Source of the DNA: Apostichopus californicus
Taxonomy: Eukaryota; Echinodermata; Holothuroidea; Aspidochirotida; Stichopodidae
Reading direction: 5' to 3'
Assembly (NCBI GenBank): GCA_020650975.1
Contig: JAIPMN010006065.1
Span: 1 to 22,603 of the forward strand
DNA length: 22,603 nt
Shown here piece after piece: positions 9,701 to 17,155 of this stretch. How positions within the stretch are numbered: position 1 is the stretch's first letter; each line of letters begins with the position of its first letter. The notes under the pieces are model-generated. The model was not told the origin of the DNA. It did not search any database and worked only from the letters and a program-made list of their open reading frames with translations. Both the position numbers and the translations under genes were made by a program.

Positions 9701-12700
9701 CGTCACATACTATTTTTGTATTTAATTGTTCAGCTCTAGTCGTTTGAATTTTTAATATTTATTATTTTTCCTTGGACATTTTACAGATCATTCCTTACGT
9801 TTCATCAGATTATGCAAATAATCCTGAACCAGGAAGACTTGCCACAAAGTTATTCTTGGCCGAAATTTCCGAAGAAGGTAAATTCGATTACAATTATCGT
9901 GGTATGATTTCAAATATATTACAGGAACACAAATAAAGGTCGTATATTTACATTTTAACCTACTAATATACTGTTTTCTTTATTCTCAATGTGCAAAGTT
10001 ATGCTCACAAAATTGATTGTTTGGTTGAATTGAATATTGGTTTATAGAATCATCGAATACTTTGCTTGATTGATTGATTGATCGAATTGATTTGAATCGT
10101 AGATTGATTGATCCATCCATTAATTGGTTATCGGTTATTGGTTAGGTTGATATTATTGAATGTTTGATTATTTGGTTGAATTGAATGTTGCTTTATATAA
10201 TCATCAATTAGTTTGCTTGATTGATTGATACATTTGATTTGATAGATTGGTTTATCCATCCATTAATTGGTTATCGGTCGTTAGGTTGATTTTATTGAAT
10301 GTTTGATTATTTGGTTGAATTGAATATTGCTTTATAGAATCATCAATTAATTTGCTTGATTGATTGATCCATTTGATTTGATAGATTGGTTTATCCATCC
10401 ATTAATTGGTTATCGGTTGTGAGGTTGATTTGATTGAATGTTTGATTATTTGGTTGATTGATTGTTTCATTGATTGTTTCATTGATTGATTGGTTGAATG
10501 GATGACTGATGGATTAACTGATTGATATTTTCATATAGATTTCACAGATGATCCCTTCACGACAAAACAAGAGACTGAAACAACCGTTCGTGATGATGGA
10601 GACAAAGCTAGCATGGGGATCCAACCAAAAAGCCCTGCCCCTGAGCCAAAGCCTACCCCTGAATCCGTCTCATCTACGTCAACAACAATGATCCTAATCA
10701 TCGGTCTTTTCGCAGTTGTTGTGATTGTTGTTGTTATTGTATGCTTTCTTTTGACAAAGAGACGAAGGCGCATAAGAAAAGATATTCTAGAGAACCTCCA
10801 TCTTGAACAAATGTACCAGGAAAAAGCCATTGGTAATATTTTTATGGAAATATTTTAAAAGAAAATCATAGTTTTTAGAATGATTTTAGCCAATATGTTG
10901 CCCGAAGCGATAGCAATTGATGCACCCGATACACACAGAGAACACAGTTGCTATTGTAAATCTTAAAGCTTTGTACCAAAGTAAAAAATAGATAGTGCTA
11001 TCAATCGGCTGTAATCCTAATAGCACATGCTAACGATTTTTTTCAGATTTGTCAGCACAATCCAGTATTTAATGTGGTACAAAACTTTAAGAGTTATTGG
11101 CAATCTTTGTGTGAATCGGCTGATTGATATGAGATACGAACTCAGTGAATATGTGTTGAGCTACCTACTTAAATGTTAAATTGTGACACTAAATAAGGTT
11201 TAATAAAAATACTGAAATCCCTCCAGTTTGCTATACCCCTTTTTTAGTATTTGAGAAATGACACTTCAGCATCAATCCAAAGGTGTATTTACTGTGATAA
11301 ACAGGGGATTAGGTCAATATCTCGATAGAACAAAGCTCAATATGACAACTTAGATACCAGAGATTATAATACTTAAAGCTGAATATCTTTAAATCCGGAA
11401 TAGCTATAAACACCTTACCGAAACTGATATTCTACCCTTTTGTTTGGTAATATATGAGATATCGTGCCAAAGGTCTTGCCTGGAGTCACCATTTAATAAA
11501 AAATTGTGCTATTCACGTTTTGTGTATGTATTTATGTTTTTGTTTTTTATTTACAGAGAAGACTCGAGAAGTTGATCCCATATTAACAGACAAAGAAATT
11601 AGCCACGATAAAGTCATAATCGAACAAAAGCTAGGAGAAGGTGAATTCGGTGTGGTGCATATGGGCAAGGTCAGCGGCATGAAGAATAAAGTTGAAGATG
11701 TGACAGTTGCTATTAAAACTACTAAAGGTGATGTAGATATGTATTAATCATCAAACGTACATTTATAATATTAGATAATATAATATAATTTTCGACTTGA
11801 AGTAACGAGCTGATGTATCAAGAGAAATGCAAAGCGTGCATAGTTCATGGAATCCTATTGAATGACGCTATGGGATGTTGGTGTTATTTCCACAGAGAGA
11901 TCCTGTATCATTTTACACTAACAAGGCGTTCTGTGTTTCGCCTGAGTTGCTTTTAAAGAAGCAGAATAAAAGCTCCCTTTTCAGTATAAAAATATGACAT
12001 GGAAGAAGTAAGCCTTCAAAAATGTGAACAATGAAGGTATTGCTATATTATACAAGTCCGTGTATACTTTAAACTTGTAAAGACCTATACCATCTAACTC
12101 GAAATGTGTTACCATGACTTTCAGAATACATTATGGAATTAATAACATAATTAATTTTTAAATACAACTTTTAAAACTTGTTTCAAACGAAGTGATATGT
12201 AATCTCCGAATGGGGATAGTTTAGGATGAATACGTATACCTAACCTATTCAATTTGAGCGATCTTAATGATTTTTTATAAGAGCAAAAGGGAAACGATCT
12301 GTTATTAGAAAAGATTTGCACGACACCACTTATCGATGCTTTTTAAATATAAGCCTAATTCCGTGCAAATTTGGAATGTAGAGCTGCTATGTCATAGTTT
12401 TGTCGCCATTCCATTGTTGGTCCAAACCACTTGCAATCGTTTATTCGATTTTACAGTTGGAGCATTTTCTGATGTAAAAGAAGACCTGCTAAACGAAATG
12501 AAACTCATCGCAGAGCTGGGCGACCATGTGAACATCCTCTGTCTTCTTGCTTGCTGCTCAATGAATGAACCGTTCTACCTTATAACAGAATATATGAAGT
12601 ATGGTGACTTGCTGGGATTCTTACGGGACTGCAGAAAGGTAAGTCGCTAAACACCTGTTACATATTTATATTTTCTACTTAGAAAGTACTAAGTCATTCA

Positions 12701-15700
12701 AGCTTAATTATTAATATGTTATGAGGGCGACGAAACGAAAGGGGCATTTGATCAATCATTGTTTGTTTCTTCAGCTTCCTTTAAACTTGAAAATCCTACA
12801 GCATCAAATATATTTCCAACGTCGAAAAATAGCAATATTATGCACCCAATTATACAAAAAATTACCAGATCATACAGCCCATTTCAAACGTGGATTACTC
12901 TTCTTTTTTTCATTCTTTTGTGGCGTTTTTGAGGCAATTGCCGTTTACTCGGTGTTAGATTAAGCTTCATTATTCGTTTCCTGTTCCCTTTTGGGTTTTT
13001 ATATTGGTACAGTTCAATTTATTTATTATACCGGTGTTGTGGCCTAGTGGATACAGACGGTGGTATGTTAAGCAATAAGGCTTAGCAATCTGAGGGTTTT
13101 GGGTTTGATACCCGACCGGGTCATAGTAAGGTGGGTTTTTCATCCAAGAGCAATCTACGGTTTTCCCATCGGAAATGACTTTCTAAATTGAAAAGATTCC
13201 AAATTTGAGTTAAAAATGTTGAATTGGAAGCCACCCGACGTGTAAGTTGTAATCCATAAGCCCTTGCGGGTTTTTCTCACATTTGTGGTCGCTTAAGCGT
13301 GGTAAAATTAACTGCTGATAATTATTATCATTGTTATTATTATTACCTGTGAAATATTCTTCTCAGATTTTAATAACAACCATGCTCAAGGGGATTGTGA
13401 ACGACAGTTGTAATCTAAAAAACAAATGAAAAAGAAAGCCACTCAAATTTGTTTCCACCTAATGAAGGGGCATTCCATAGACCTTCGTTCATATCTTTAT
13501 ATTCTCATCACAGCTAGCGAGTGCTGAGAAAGACCAAGTCTATTCTGTAGGGGAATTACAACAGCTTATTATTGCTCGTGACATCGCCAACGGAATGGTA
13601 AGTCGTGAATTTCATCGATTAGGAAGTAACTGTGACACTTTCAGTTTCAAATAACATTAAGAACATGTCAAAAGCATAGAGAGTAATAACATTTTGGTTT
13701 CCAAAGCTGTGACAATCAAAAATAAATTCGTCATCAGTTAGATGTGTATAGACCAAACGTTTATAGTTATTAAAGGCCACGTGTAGACACTTCATTCGTA
13801 TTAGCATAATTGTAGACTTTCTATCAATGTATTTCCAGTATATGTATAAATATTGGTGATGAGAGCTAATCCGATAAAATTTGGTGGCCCTCCAATCAAA
13901 ATGTCTTGACCAACTATTCCAGCATTCACCATATAAGATTAGCTTATCAAAAGCAACATAGAATATAAATCGACGGTATCAGATCAAGACTTAACAGTTC
14001 CTCTTCGGGTATAAGAATCCGACGGAATCAAGGACTAGGTTCAGACACATCGGATATTAAAAAACATTATTTATCAAAGAACAAATTTATTTGGTTTGGC
14101 AGGCCCATATTCAAGAAAGACGTTTCTATCACGGTGATCTGGCTGCTCGTAACGTACTCGTTGGCGAAGGACTGACGATAAAAATATCTGATTTTGGACT
14201 CGCCGATGACATTTACACGAGAGGATATAAAAGGAGAGCTACGGAACAGAAAATACCGGTGAAATGGTGCAGTCTGGAAACGATCCTAAATGGAATATGT
14301 AGTTCAGAAGGAGACGCGTATGTAACCAATACGTCACTCTTATATCATTTTGTTTTATATGTTATGCACAAGCAGTTTAGTTAAGAATTGAACATGTAGG
14401 CTATACCTCTAAGTTAAGCATTGATGGATAAATCCATCAAGTTCGTTTACCACCAATTACATTTTGTTAACTGTTTTCGTTATATAGAAAAGAAGAATAA
14501 TCAAAGGTGGATATAATTTAAATTCATGTTTCTATCATTTTAACAAATTATATTTAGATACATGTAATGTAATATTCAAACCATAGGGATTTGGCAGCGG
14601 AAGGCATTAACGGTACGTTTAGCTAGAACATTGAGGTAGCCTTAATCAGTGTTAACCAACAGCGAAGAATACGTAAGATAAACAGTACTTAATATCACTG
14701 CTCGAATACAGGCCCACTTTTGAAGCTTCATAAATTCATACGAGGTACAATCATGGGATGAAGACTGTTTTTCTGGTGGGCGAAAGCTTCGACTTGATCC
14801 TCCATACCCTTCATACTACTCTTTTATCTCAAATTAGTTGGTCCTTTGGAGTACTGCTGTACGAGATTTTCACACTCGGTGGAACTCCTTATCCTGGTAT
14901 CGCACCGCGGTTATTAGTCAGTCAACTGAAAAACGGTTACCGCATGGACCAACCGGGAAGTTGTCCTGATGATGTGTGAGTACATAGAAAAACAAGTACT
15001 GATAACAATGCAATCGCCATGTCATGAGCTAATTGTATGAAACGTGAAATTTAAATATTGCGTATTATTAAATAAGTTTTCTTGTGGCTTTTTTTACTTT
15101 TTCTTTAATTATGCTGTTCATTTTTCTTTCTATGTATTCATGATTTATTTTTTGGCATTTTTTAGGGAGAGAAACTCATCAACACACCCCTCTGGTTTTG
15201 TTTATTGTACTTCATTCTACCTCATTGTTGCTCTTTCGTTGTAGAAAAGCAAATAAAATATACGAAAATAATTCTTTTAAATACTTTACTATTGTATCAC
15301 AACAAGATTGCAACTTTTTCTACGACATGAATATGTATTTTGAAACGATTATCAACTGTGTTATTAGGTTTAGTCATTAATATATATATATACAAACAGT
15401 CTACTATAGTTTCTATTTCGTGCACAAAGGACAGTTTGCATTGATTGAAATGTTTCTCCATAAGGAAAATCCTGACCATCGAATCATCAGAAATGGTTGA
15501 TGAATACACTGTTAGCACTAATAACCTATTTTTGCAGATACGATTTAATGAAACGCTGTTGGCAGGAGAGTCCGATGTCTAGACCAAGATTTACAAATAT
15601 GTTTGAAGAGTTCGGAGAGATGTTAATGAAGCGTACAGATTACCTCGAATTCGACAGTGAAGATGTACTTGAAGTAAGTCACAGTTGGAAGACGTTATAT

Positions 15701-16823
15701 AGGCCTACCTCATCTGCAATCAGCGGATTTAAAAGTGCTTTCCAAATGAAACAAATGCTGTTCAAATAAGAGAAATTAATATCACGTTAAGGAATCAATC
15801 TGTAGATTATTTGCTACTACATTTAGTGACGGTAAGCTATAAAAAAAACGTTCTAAACCTAATGCCTATCAATGATTACATTTAAAAGTTCCATTAAACT
15901 TCATCTTATTACCAAACATGTTTCACCTTATGTAGCTGTTACCCATTTCGTTGGGTTTAGTCACCCTCTCTCCCGTTTTATTGTTTTATTTATTAAACGT
16001 ATTTGTATTTTTTTAATAGAGTGTTAACATTTATAAGCTACTCCAAGAGTCTTGTGGGCACTCCTCATTCTGTTTCTTCAAAATGATATGTTCTGTGTAC
16101 TCTCATTTTGTCTGAAAGTGTCTGAAATAAAAAAAAAAAAATTTTTTTAGTGAATGAATTAAAGAAACCCATTTGATATTATTCGGATACAGTTAGGCAA
16201 CGGAAAACTCGTTGCAAAAATCACGAATAAGTTCGGTCATCAAAACAATGTTAACAATCTCTAAAGATGTTTTTTTCGTCCACAAAATTGTCTTGAATAA
16301 ACCGTTTTCCATTATAGAATTCCTTTACTTCCCATGGGTTATAACAGAAATTGGTTGAACTGACACCGTTTGAAGATTCATGTTGTTTTACATTAGGCGG
16401 CAACTATACACACTAGCCGAAAATTGTTTTTAGCACAATTTGCAATTGCGAAATTTGTAAAGCAGCTGAAAAGGAAAGCTATATGTAAATGACTTTGGCA
16501 TTGATAAAGAACTGAAAAAGGAAATTATAGATGAAATGATATGATTTAAGTTAAGTGTTATGTGGGTGACTATTTGTTTCTTCGTGATTGTTTTCATTTC
16601 AAAGATGGAGGAACTGCTAGAGCTACCGAGACGAGGTTCAACAATACTGGCTAATCATTACATTTCACAGTCAGATGAAGGGGATGCAGTGATGAAGCTG
16701 CCTCCAATACTTAACGAAGAGAGTGAAGTCGATTTTGATGAGGTCCAGAGTGCTTTGCAACAATCTACAAGTGACAAAGAGAAAAACAGTACAAAGCAGG
16801 ACGACGAAATTGTAATGGTGTAA
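634..16823 (+). CDS. Receptor tyrosine kinase with two FN3 domains (16 coding exons, 752 aa)
   Basis: Join: 634-733, 2739-2849, 3173-3294, 5094-5147, 5623-5698, 9049-9248, 9548-9613, 9787-9877, 10539-10832, 11557-11727, 12457-12638, 13514-13597, 14103-14317, 14838-14975, 15538-15673, 16605-16823. The total is 2259 nt, in frame throughout. Domains: signal peptide 1-20; FN3-1 about 34-154; FN3-2 about 155-273; Pro/Ser/Thr stalk about 303-323; TM 324-345 followed by RRRR; kinase about 390-665; tail to 752. Kinase landmarks: G-loop GEGEFGVV 398-405, Lys425 in VAIK, alpha-C Glu442, Thr472 gatekeeper, HGDLAARN 527-534, DFG 547-549, loop tyrosines 555 and 559, WSFG 590-593. There is no long kinase insert, which argues against the PDGFR/VEGFR class. 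It should be a plasma-membrane receptor phosphorylating tyrosines on ligand binding. Ligand and family are not recognisable; the ATP-lobe segment [17 protein letters not shown] recalls Abl- and FGFR-like kinases. Start: ATG in GCCGCCATG at 634. Confidence 0.9.
734..2738 (+). other. Intron 1
   Basis: Donor GTACGG, acceptor GAACAG. Mostly AT-rich. It holds a G-rich stretch at about 804-840, the diverged dispersed repeat at 1360-1770, and a pyrimidine-rich GC-richer stretch at 1780-1925. Short open frames at 1079-1264 (+) and 2049-2243 (-) have no recognisable content. Confidence 0.75.
1360..1770. repeat. Two diverged copies of a dispersed repeat
   Basis: About 1375-1495 and 1630-1760 share a series of blocks in the same order: a CCxCCC(G)TGG-type segment, a T-run, an AAATT..TCAAATGGTG(C/G)ATTC segment, GACT(T/A)(A)AATTA..(A)AGTCT or its variant, and a short tail with ACACGGGAGGTT or TACGCTTAGGTT. 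This looks like a tandemly duplicated fragment of an old interspersed element. The element family is not identified. Confidence 0.5.
2739..2849 (+). CDS. RTK exon 2: first half of FN3-1
   Basis: Bounded by TATATATGAACAG and the consensus donor GTAAGT, phase 1 in and out (37 codons). It encodes the A-B strands of a fibronectin III fold, with an Asp-Pro start, the B-strand Trp in SYTISWEPL and the turn TQYD. An N-glycosylation sequon, Asn44-His-Thr, is present. Confidence 0.88.
2850..3172 (+). other. Intron 2 with TA-rich low-complexity tract
   Basis: A short intron (323 bp) whose last 130 bases (about 3045-3172) are nearly pure A and T made of TATAT/ACAATATA words. The tract replaces the pyrimidine tract expected before exon 3. 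The 3004-3318 open frame is a by-product of this tract plus exon 3. Confidence 0.75.
3173..3294 (+). CDS. RTK exon 3: middle of FN3-1, with a tandem acceptor
   Basis: The donor TCG|GTAAGT at 3295 is excellent. The acceptor lies in a TA-rich tract without pyrimidines and has two AGs six bases apart (before 3173 and 3179); both keep the frame and differ by two residues. Using 3173 gives the strand-like FIVYLSD after TQYD. Cys80 and Cys95 lie here. Phase 1 in, phase 0 out. Confidence 0.78.
3295..5093 (+). other. Intron 3
   Basis: Donor GTAAGT, acceptor TTTTACCAG. It contains a G-rich run (about 3326-3350), unremarkable AT-rich DNA, and the 96-bp tandem array at 4061-4640. Nothing else recognisable was found up to exon 4. 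Confidence 0.75.
4061..4640. repeat. 96-bp tandem repeat, about six copies
   Basis: The word CTATAAAGTTTCATTAACC recurs at 4161, 4257, 4353 and 4449, with variants at about 4064 and 4545, giving a constant 96-bp period. Each unit also contains GGGATG(C/T)GTCCCACTAACATA, CCATTGTTATGAAGCTTCTC and CCGTCTGTCATGACT. The outer copies are the most diverged, and a decayed seventh copy may extend to about 4680. Confidence 0.9.
5094..5147 (+). CDS. RTK exon 4: 54-bp exon in FN3-1
   Basis: A small 18-codon exon between TTCCATTTTACCAG and CAG|GTAAGA, phase 0 on both sides, so it could be skipped without a frameshift. It encodes [18 protein letters not shown] and carries Cys126. Its last residues join smoothly to the FN3 G-strand of the next exon ([13 protein letters not shown]). 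Confidence 0.82.
5148..5622 (+). other. Intron 4
   Basis: 475 bp, AT-rich. An inverted repeat ATGGAGGTAAAAC/GTTTTACCTCCAT lies at about 5519-5546 and could form a near-perfect hairpin. Nothing else notable was seen. Confidence 0.75.
5519..5546. repeat. Perfect short inverted repeat (hairpin) in intron 4
   Basis: ATGGAGGTAAAAC is followed within two bases by its reverse complement GTTTTACCTCCAT. The transcript could form a 13-bp stem with a minimal loop, or the DNA a small cruciform. It may be the relic of a small inverted-repeat element. Confidence 0.7.
5623..5698 (+). CDS. RTK exon 5: end of FN3-1
   Basis: The acceptor is TTAATAG and the donor CCTG|GTAAGT. It encodes [18 protein letters not shown], the typical final strands of an FN3 domain (V.A....G.G..S), then QFETP as linker. 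Phase 0 in, phase 1 out. The acceptor is pyrimidine-poor. Confidence 0.85.
6668..7890. repeat. 25-bp minisatellite, about 49 units
   Basis: The unit is GGTAACGTGCACCTCGTGG followed by CCAGTT, repeated head to tail for 1.2 kb. Variation is confined to a few places: ACGTGC/ACATGC/ACGTGT, CCTCG/CCACG, and the GGCCAG/GGTTTG/GGTATG/GCTTTG/GGTCTG block. Because 25 is not a multiple of three, a stop-free unit stays open in all frames, which creates - strand open frames of 463 and 362 codons. Their product would be a monotonous repeat with no known domain, inside an intron, so no gene is called. Confidence 0.95.
8443..8463. repeat. CT microsatellite
   Basis: A short CTCTCTCTCTCTCGCTCT run in intron 5. 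It is an ordinary simple repeat. Confidence 0.8.
9049..9248 (+). CDS. RTK exon 6: first two thirds of FN3-2
   Basis: Preceded by TTTCCTTTTAATTTATCAG and followed by GTAAGT; phase 1 in, phase 0 out, 67 codons. It encodes the start of a second FN3 with Trp184 in TFIWSPPV and the C-strand [12 protein letters not shown]. Cys159 lies near the domain start and Asn177-Val-Ser is a sequon. Confidence 0.9.
9548..9613 (+). CDS. RTK exon 7: FN3-2, E strand region
   Basis: A 22-codon exon with acceptor TTTTGAACAG and donor ACG|GTTAGA, phase 0 on both sides. It encodes [20 protein letters not shown] plus LT, the FN3 E-F segment with the conserved L.EY pattern. Confidence 0.85.
9787..9877 (+). CDS. RTK exon 8: FN3-2 end
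   Basis: Acceptor TTGGACATTTTACAG, donor GAAG|GTAAAT. It continues the F strand (YKLT-IIPYVSS) and finishes the domain with a variable FG loop containing NNPEPG and the strand [10 protein letters not shown]. Phase 0 in, phase 1 out. Confidence 0.87.
9878..10538 (+). other. Intron 8 with TGAT-rich repeats
   Basis: 661 bp between FN3-2 and the TM exon. Most of it is the ~140-bp repeat described separately; the final part ends in TTTTCATATAG. Confidence 0.75.
10010..10500. repeat. About three copies of a ~140-bp TGAT-rich repeat
   Basis: CCATCCATTAATTGGTTATCGG recurs at 10113-, 10256- and 10395- (spacing 143 and 139), preceded by GCTTGATTGATTGAT and followed by GGTTGAATTGAAT..TGCTTTATA. Between these anchors the sequence is full of GATT/TGAT words and grades into simple (TGAT)n, suggesting growth from a tetranucleotide repeat by slippage and later unequal exchange. 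Confidence 0.85.
10539..10832 (+). CDS. RTK exon 9: stalk, transmembrane helix, juxtamembrane
   Basis: Acceptor TTTTCATATAG, donor ATTG|GTAATA; phase 1 on both sides. It encodes an acidic Thr-rich linker, a Pro/Ser/Thr stalk ([13 protein letters not shown]), a 22-residue helix from Met324 to Leu345 ([15 protein letters not shown]), then TKRRRR as the cytoplasmic anchor and a juxtamembrane helix with Tyr366. This fixes a type I topology. Confidence 0.92.
10833..11556 (+). other. Intron 9
   Basis: 724 bp, AT-rich; donor GTAATA, acceptor TTTACAG with a good pyrimidine tract. Nothing recognisable inside. Confidence 0.75.
11557..11727 (+). CDS. RTK exon 10: kinase N-lobe, G-loop and catalytic Lys
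   Basis: Acceptor TTTTTATTTACAG, donor AAAG|GTGATG; phase 1 on both sides. It carries the glycine loop [12 protein letters not shown] and VAIKTTK with the ATP-anchoring Lys425. An 11-residue charged linker joins beta-2 and beta-3. Confidence 0.92.
11728..12456 (+). other. Intron 10
   Basis: 729 bp, AT-rich; donor GTGATG (weak), acceptor TTTTACAG. Nothing recognisable inside. Confidence 0.75.
12457..12638 (+). CDS. RTK exon 11: kinase alpha-C, hinge, alpha-D
   Basis: Acceptor TATTCGATTTTACAG, donor AAAG|GTAAGT. It encodes the alpha-C helix with Glu442 ([20 protein letters not shown]), the beta-5 strand and hinge [17 protein letters not shown] with Thr472 as gatekeeper. The G.H.NI motif is typical of receptor tyrosine kinases. 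Phase 1 in, phase 0 out. Confidence 0.93.
12639..13513 (+). other. Intron 11, hosting a SINE
   Basis: 875 bp. Contains the tRNA-derived SINE at 13031-13346. The open frame at 12721-12963 has no recognisable content. Confidence 0.75.
13031..13346 (+). mobile_element. tRNA-derived SINE
   Basis: A non-autonomous retroelement in the sense orientation. It has an RNA polymerase III promoter: box A TGGCCTAGTGG (13040-13050) and box B GGTTTGATACC (13102-13112, one change from GGTTCGANNCC). A non-tRNA body of about 200 bp follows, containing CCCTTGCGGGTTTTTCTCAC, and the element ends in a short ATT/TTATTATT tail (about 13320-13346). No clear target-site duplication could be picked out by eye. Mobilisation would depend on a LINE elsewhere. 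The box spacing (about 50 nt) and the long body argue against a functional tRNA gene. Confidence 0.85.
13514..13597 (+). CDS. RTK exon 12: short kinase insert and alpha-E
   Basis: Acceptor ATTCTCATCACAG, donor ATG|GTAAGT; 28 codons, phase 0 on both sides. It encodes a short polar insert and the alpha-E helix [14 protein letters not shown], matching the usual ARQIA.GM pattern before the catalytic loop. Confidence 0.9.
13598..14102 (+). other. Intron 12
   Basis: 505 bp, AT-rich, donor GTAAGT, acceptor TTTGGCAG. The 13619-13807 (-) frame is meaningless. Nothing else seen. Confidence 0.75.
14103..14317 (+). CDS. RTK exon 13: catalytic and activation loops
   Basis: Acceptor TTTATTTGGTTTGGCAG, donor GACGC|GTATGT; phase 0 in, phase 2 out. 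It holds [13 protein letters not shown] (Gly528 in place of the usual Arg, catalytic Asp529, Asn534), [18 protein letters not shown] with Tyr555 and Tyr559, and the P+1 segment [10 protein letters not shown] in place of PVKWMAPESI. The acidic SLE matches the APE motif position. All catalytic residues are present. Confidence 0.93.
14318..14837 (+). other. Intron 13
   Basis: 520 bp, donor GTATGT, acceptor CAAATTAG. Nothing recognisable. Confidence 0.75.
14838..14975 (+). CDS. RTK exon 14: kinase C-lobe, alpha-F and alpha-G
   Basis: The acceptor TTTATCTCAAATTAG completes the split codon to give [19 protein letters not shown], in which the usual SDVWSFG reads GDAWSFG. It continues with TPYPGI and the alpha-G segment ending CPDDV. 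The donor is GT|GTGAGT. Phase 2 on both sides. Confidence 0.93.
14976..15537 (+). other. Intron 14
   Basis: 562 bp, donor GTGAGT, acceptor TTTTTGCAG. It includes T-rich stretches and a TATATATATATA run near 15381-15392. Nothing else seen. Confidence 0.75.
15538..15673 (+). CDS. RTK exon 15: kinase C-lobe end
   Basis: Acceptor AACCTATTTTTGCAG, donor GAA|GTAAGT; phase 2 in, phase 0 out. It encodes [18 protein letters not shown], the CW....RP hallmark closing tyrosine kinase domains, then a helix and [15 protein letters not shown] with Tyr670 as a possible docking site. If the donor is not used, the frame runs 32 more codons to TAA at 15767-15769. Confidence 0.92.
15674..15769 (+). other. Possible alternative C-terminus by intron retention
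   Basis: Reading through the exon 15 donor adds [20 protein letters not shown] and 11 more residues before TAA at 15767. An AATAAA lies at 16126-16131, ahead of an A-rich tract. A shorter receptor with a basic tail instead of the acidic one is possible. No transcript evidence is available here. Confidence 0.3.
15770..16604 (+). other. Intron 15 after the retained-intron stop
   Basis: AT-rich, with an AATAAA immediately followed by an A13 run and a T-run near 16126-16148. It would be the 3' UTR of the intron-retained isoform if that exists. Otherwise nothing recognisable. Confidence 0.6.
16605..16823 (+). CDS. RTK exon 16: C-terminal tail and stop
   Basis: Acceptor GTTTTCATTTCAAAG; phase 0. 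It encodes 72 residues, mostly polar and acidic, with Tyr699 in ANHYISQSD as a candidate phosphotyrosine site, and stops at TAA 16821-16823. That the donor at 15674 and this acceptor share a phase and the frame is open to a stop supports it as the main terminal exon. Confidence 0.82.
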   Translation: MEELLELPRRGSTILANHYISQSDEGDAVMKLPPILNEESEVDFDEVQSALQQSTSDKEKNSTKQDDEIVMV

Positions 16824-17155
16824 ATTCAACGTATTACTAATATTTACATTGTGAAAGTCAGTGTGAAATTTGCTTTGGTTAGTGTCTATAAGATAACGTT
16901 GAAAAGCTACATATGTGTTCCTGCTGGCGTTTTGGGTGACCGATCATAATTGAGAAGGTTCTTGGATGGCAATTTTACTTTGACCATCTTGCTTAACAGA
17001 TAAAAGATTTTACAACATGAATACAACATAGGTTTGATAAAACGCCAGATGGATAAATATATATTGTGACGTAAATTAATATTATCTTTTTATTTCAGAT
17101 TAAAGTAAATGATTATATCATTTTCGTGACAGCGTTCATTAACTCTTATACCTTT

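Noticed and set aside
10531..10830. 99-codon - strand open frame
   Set aside because: It is the antisense shadow of the transmembrane exon of the RTK.
13031..13115. Functional tRNA gene
   Set aside because: A and B boxes are present, but their spacing is too long, no acceptor stem pairs across a 75-nt unit, and a long non-tRNA body with an ATT-rich tail follows: a SINE.
16126..16148. AATAAA plus A-run as the retained poly(A) tail of a processed gene
   Set aside because: The upstream sequence is the RTK intron itself, and no spliced copy or target duplication precedes it.
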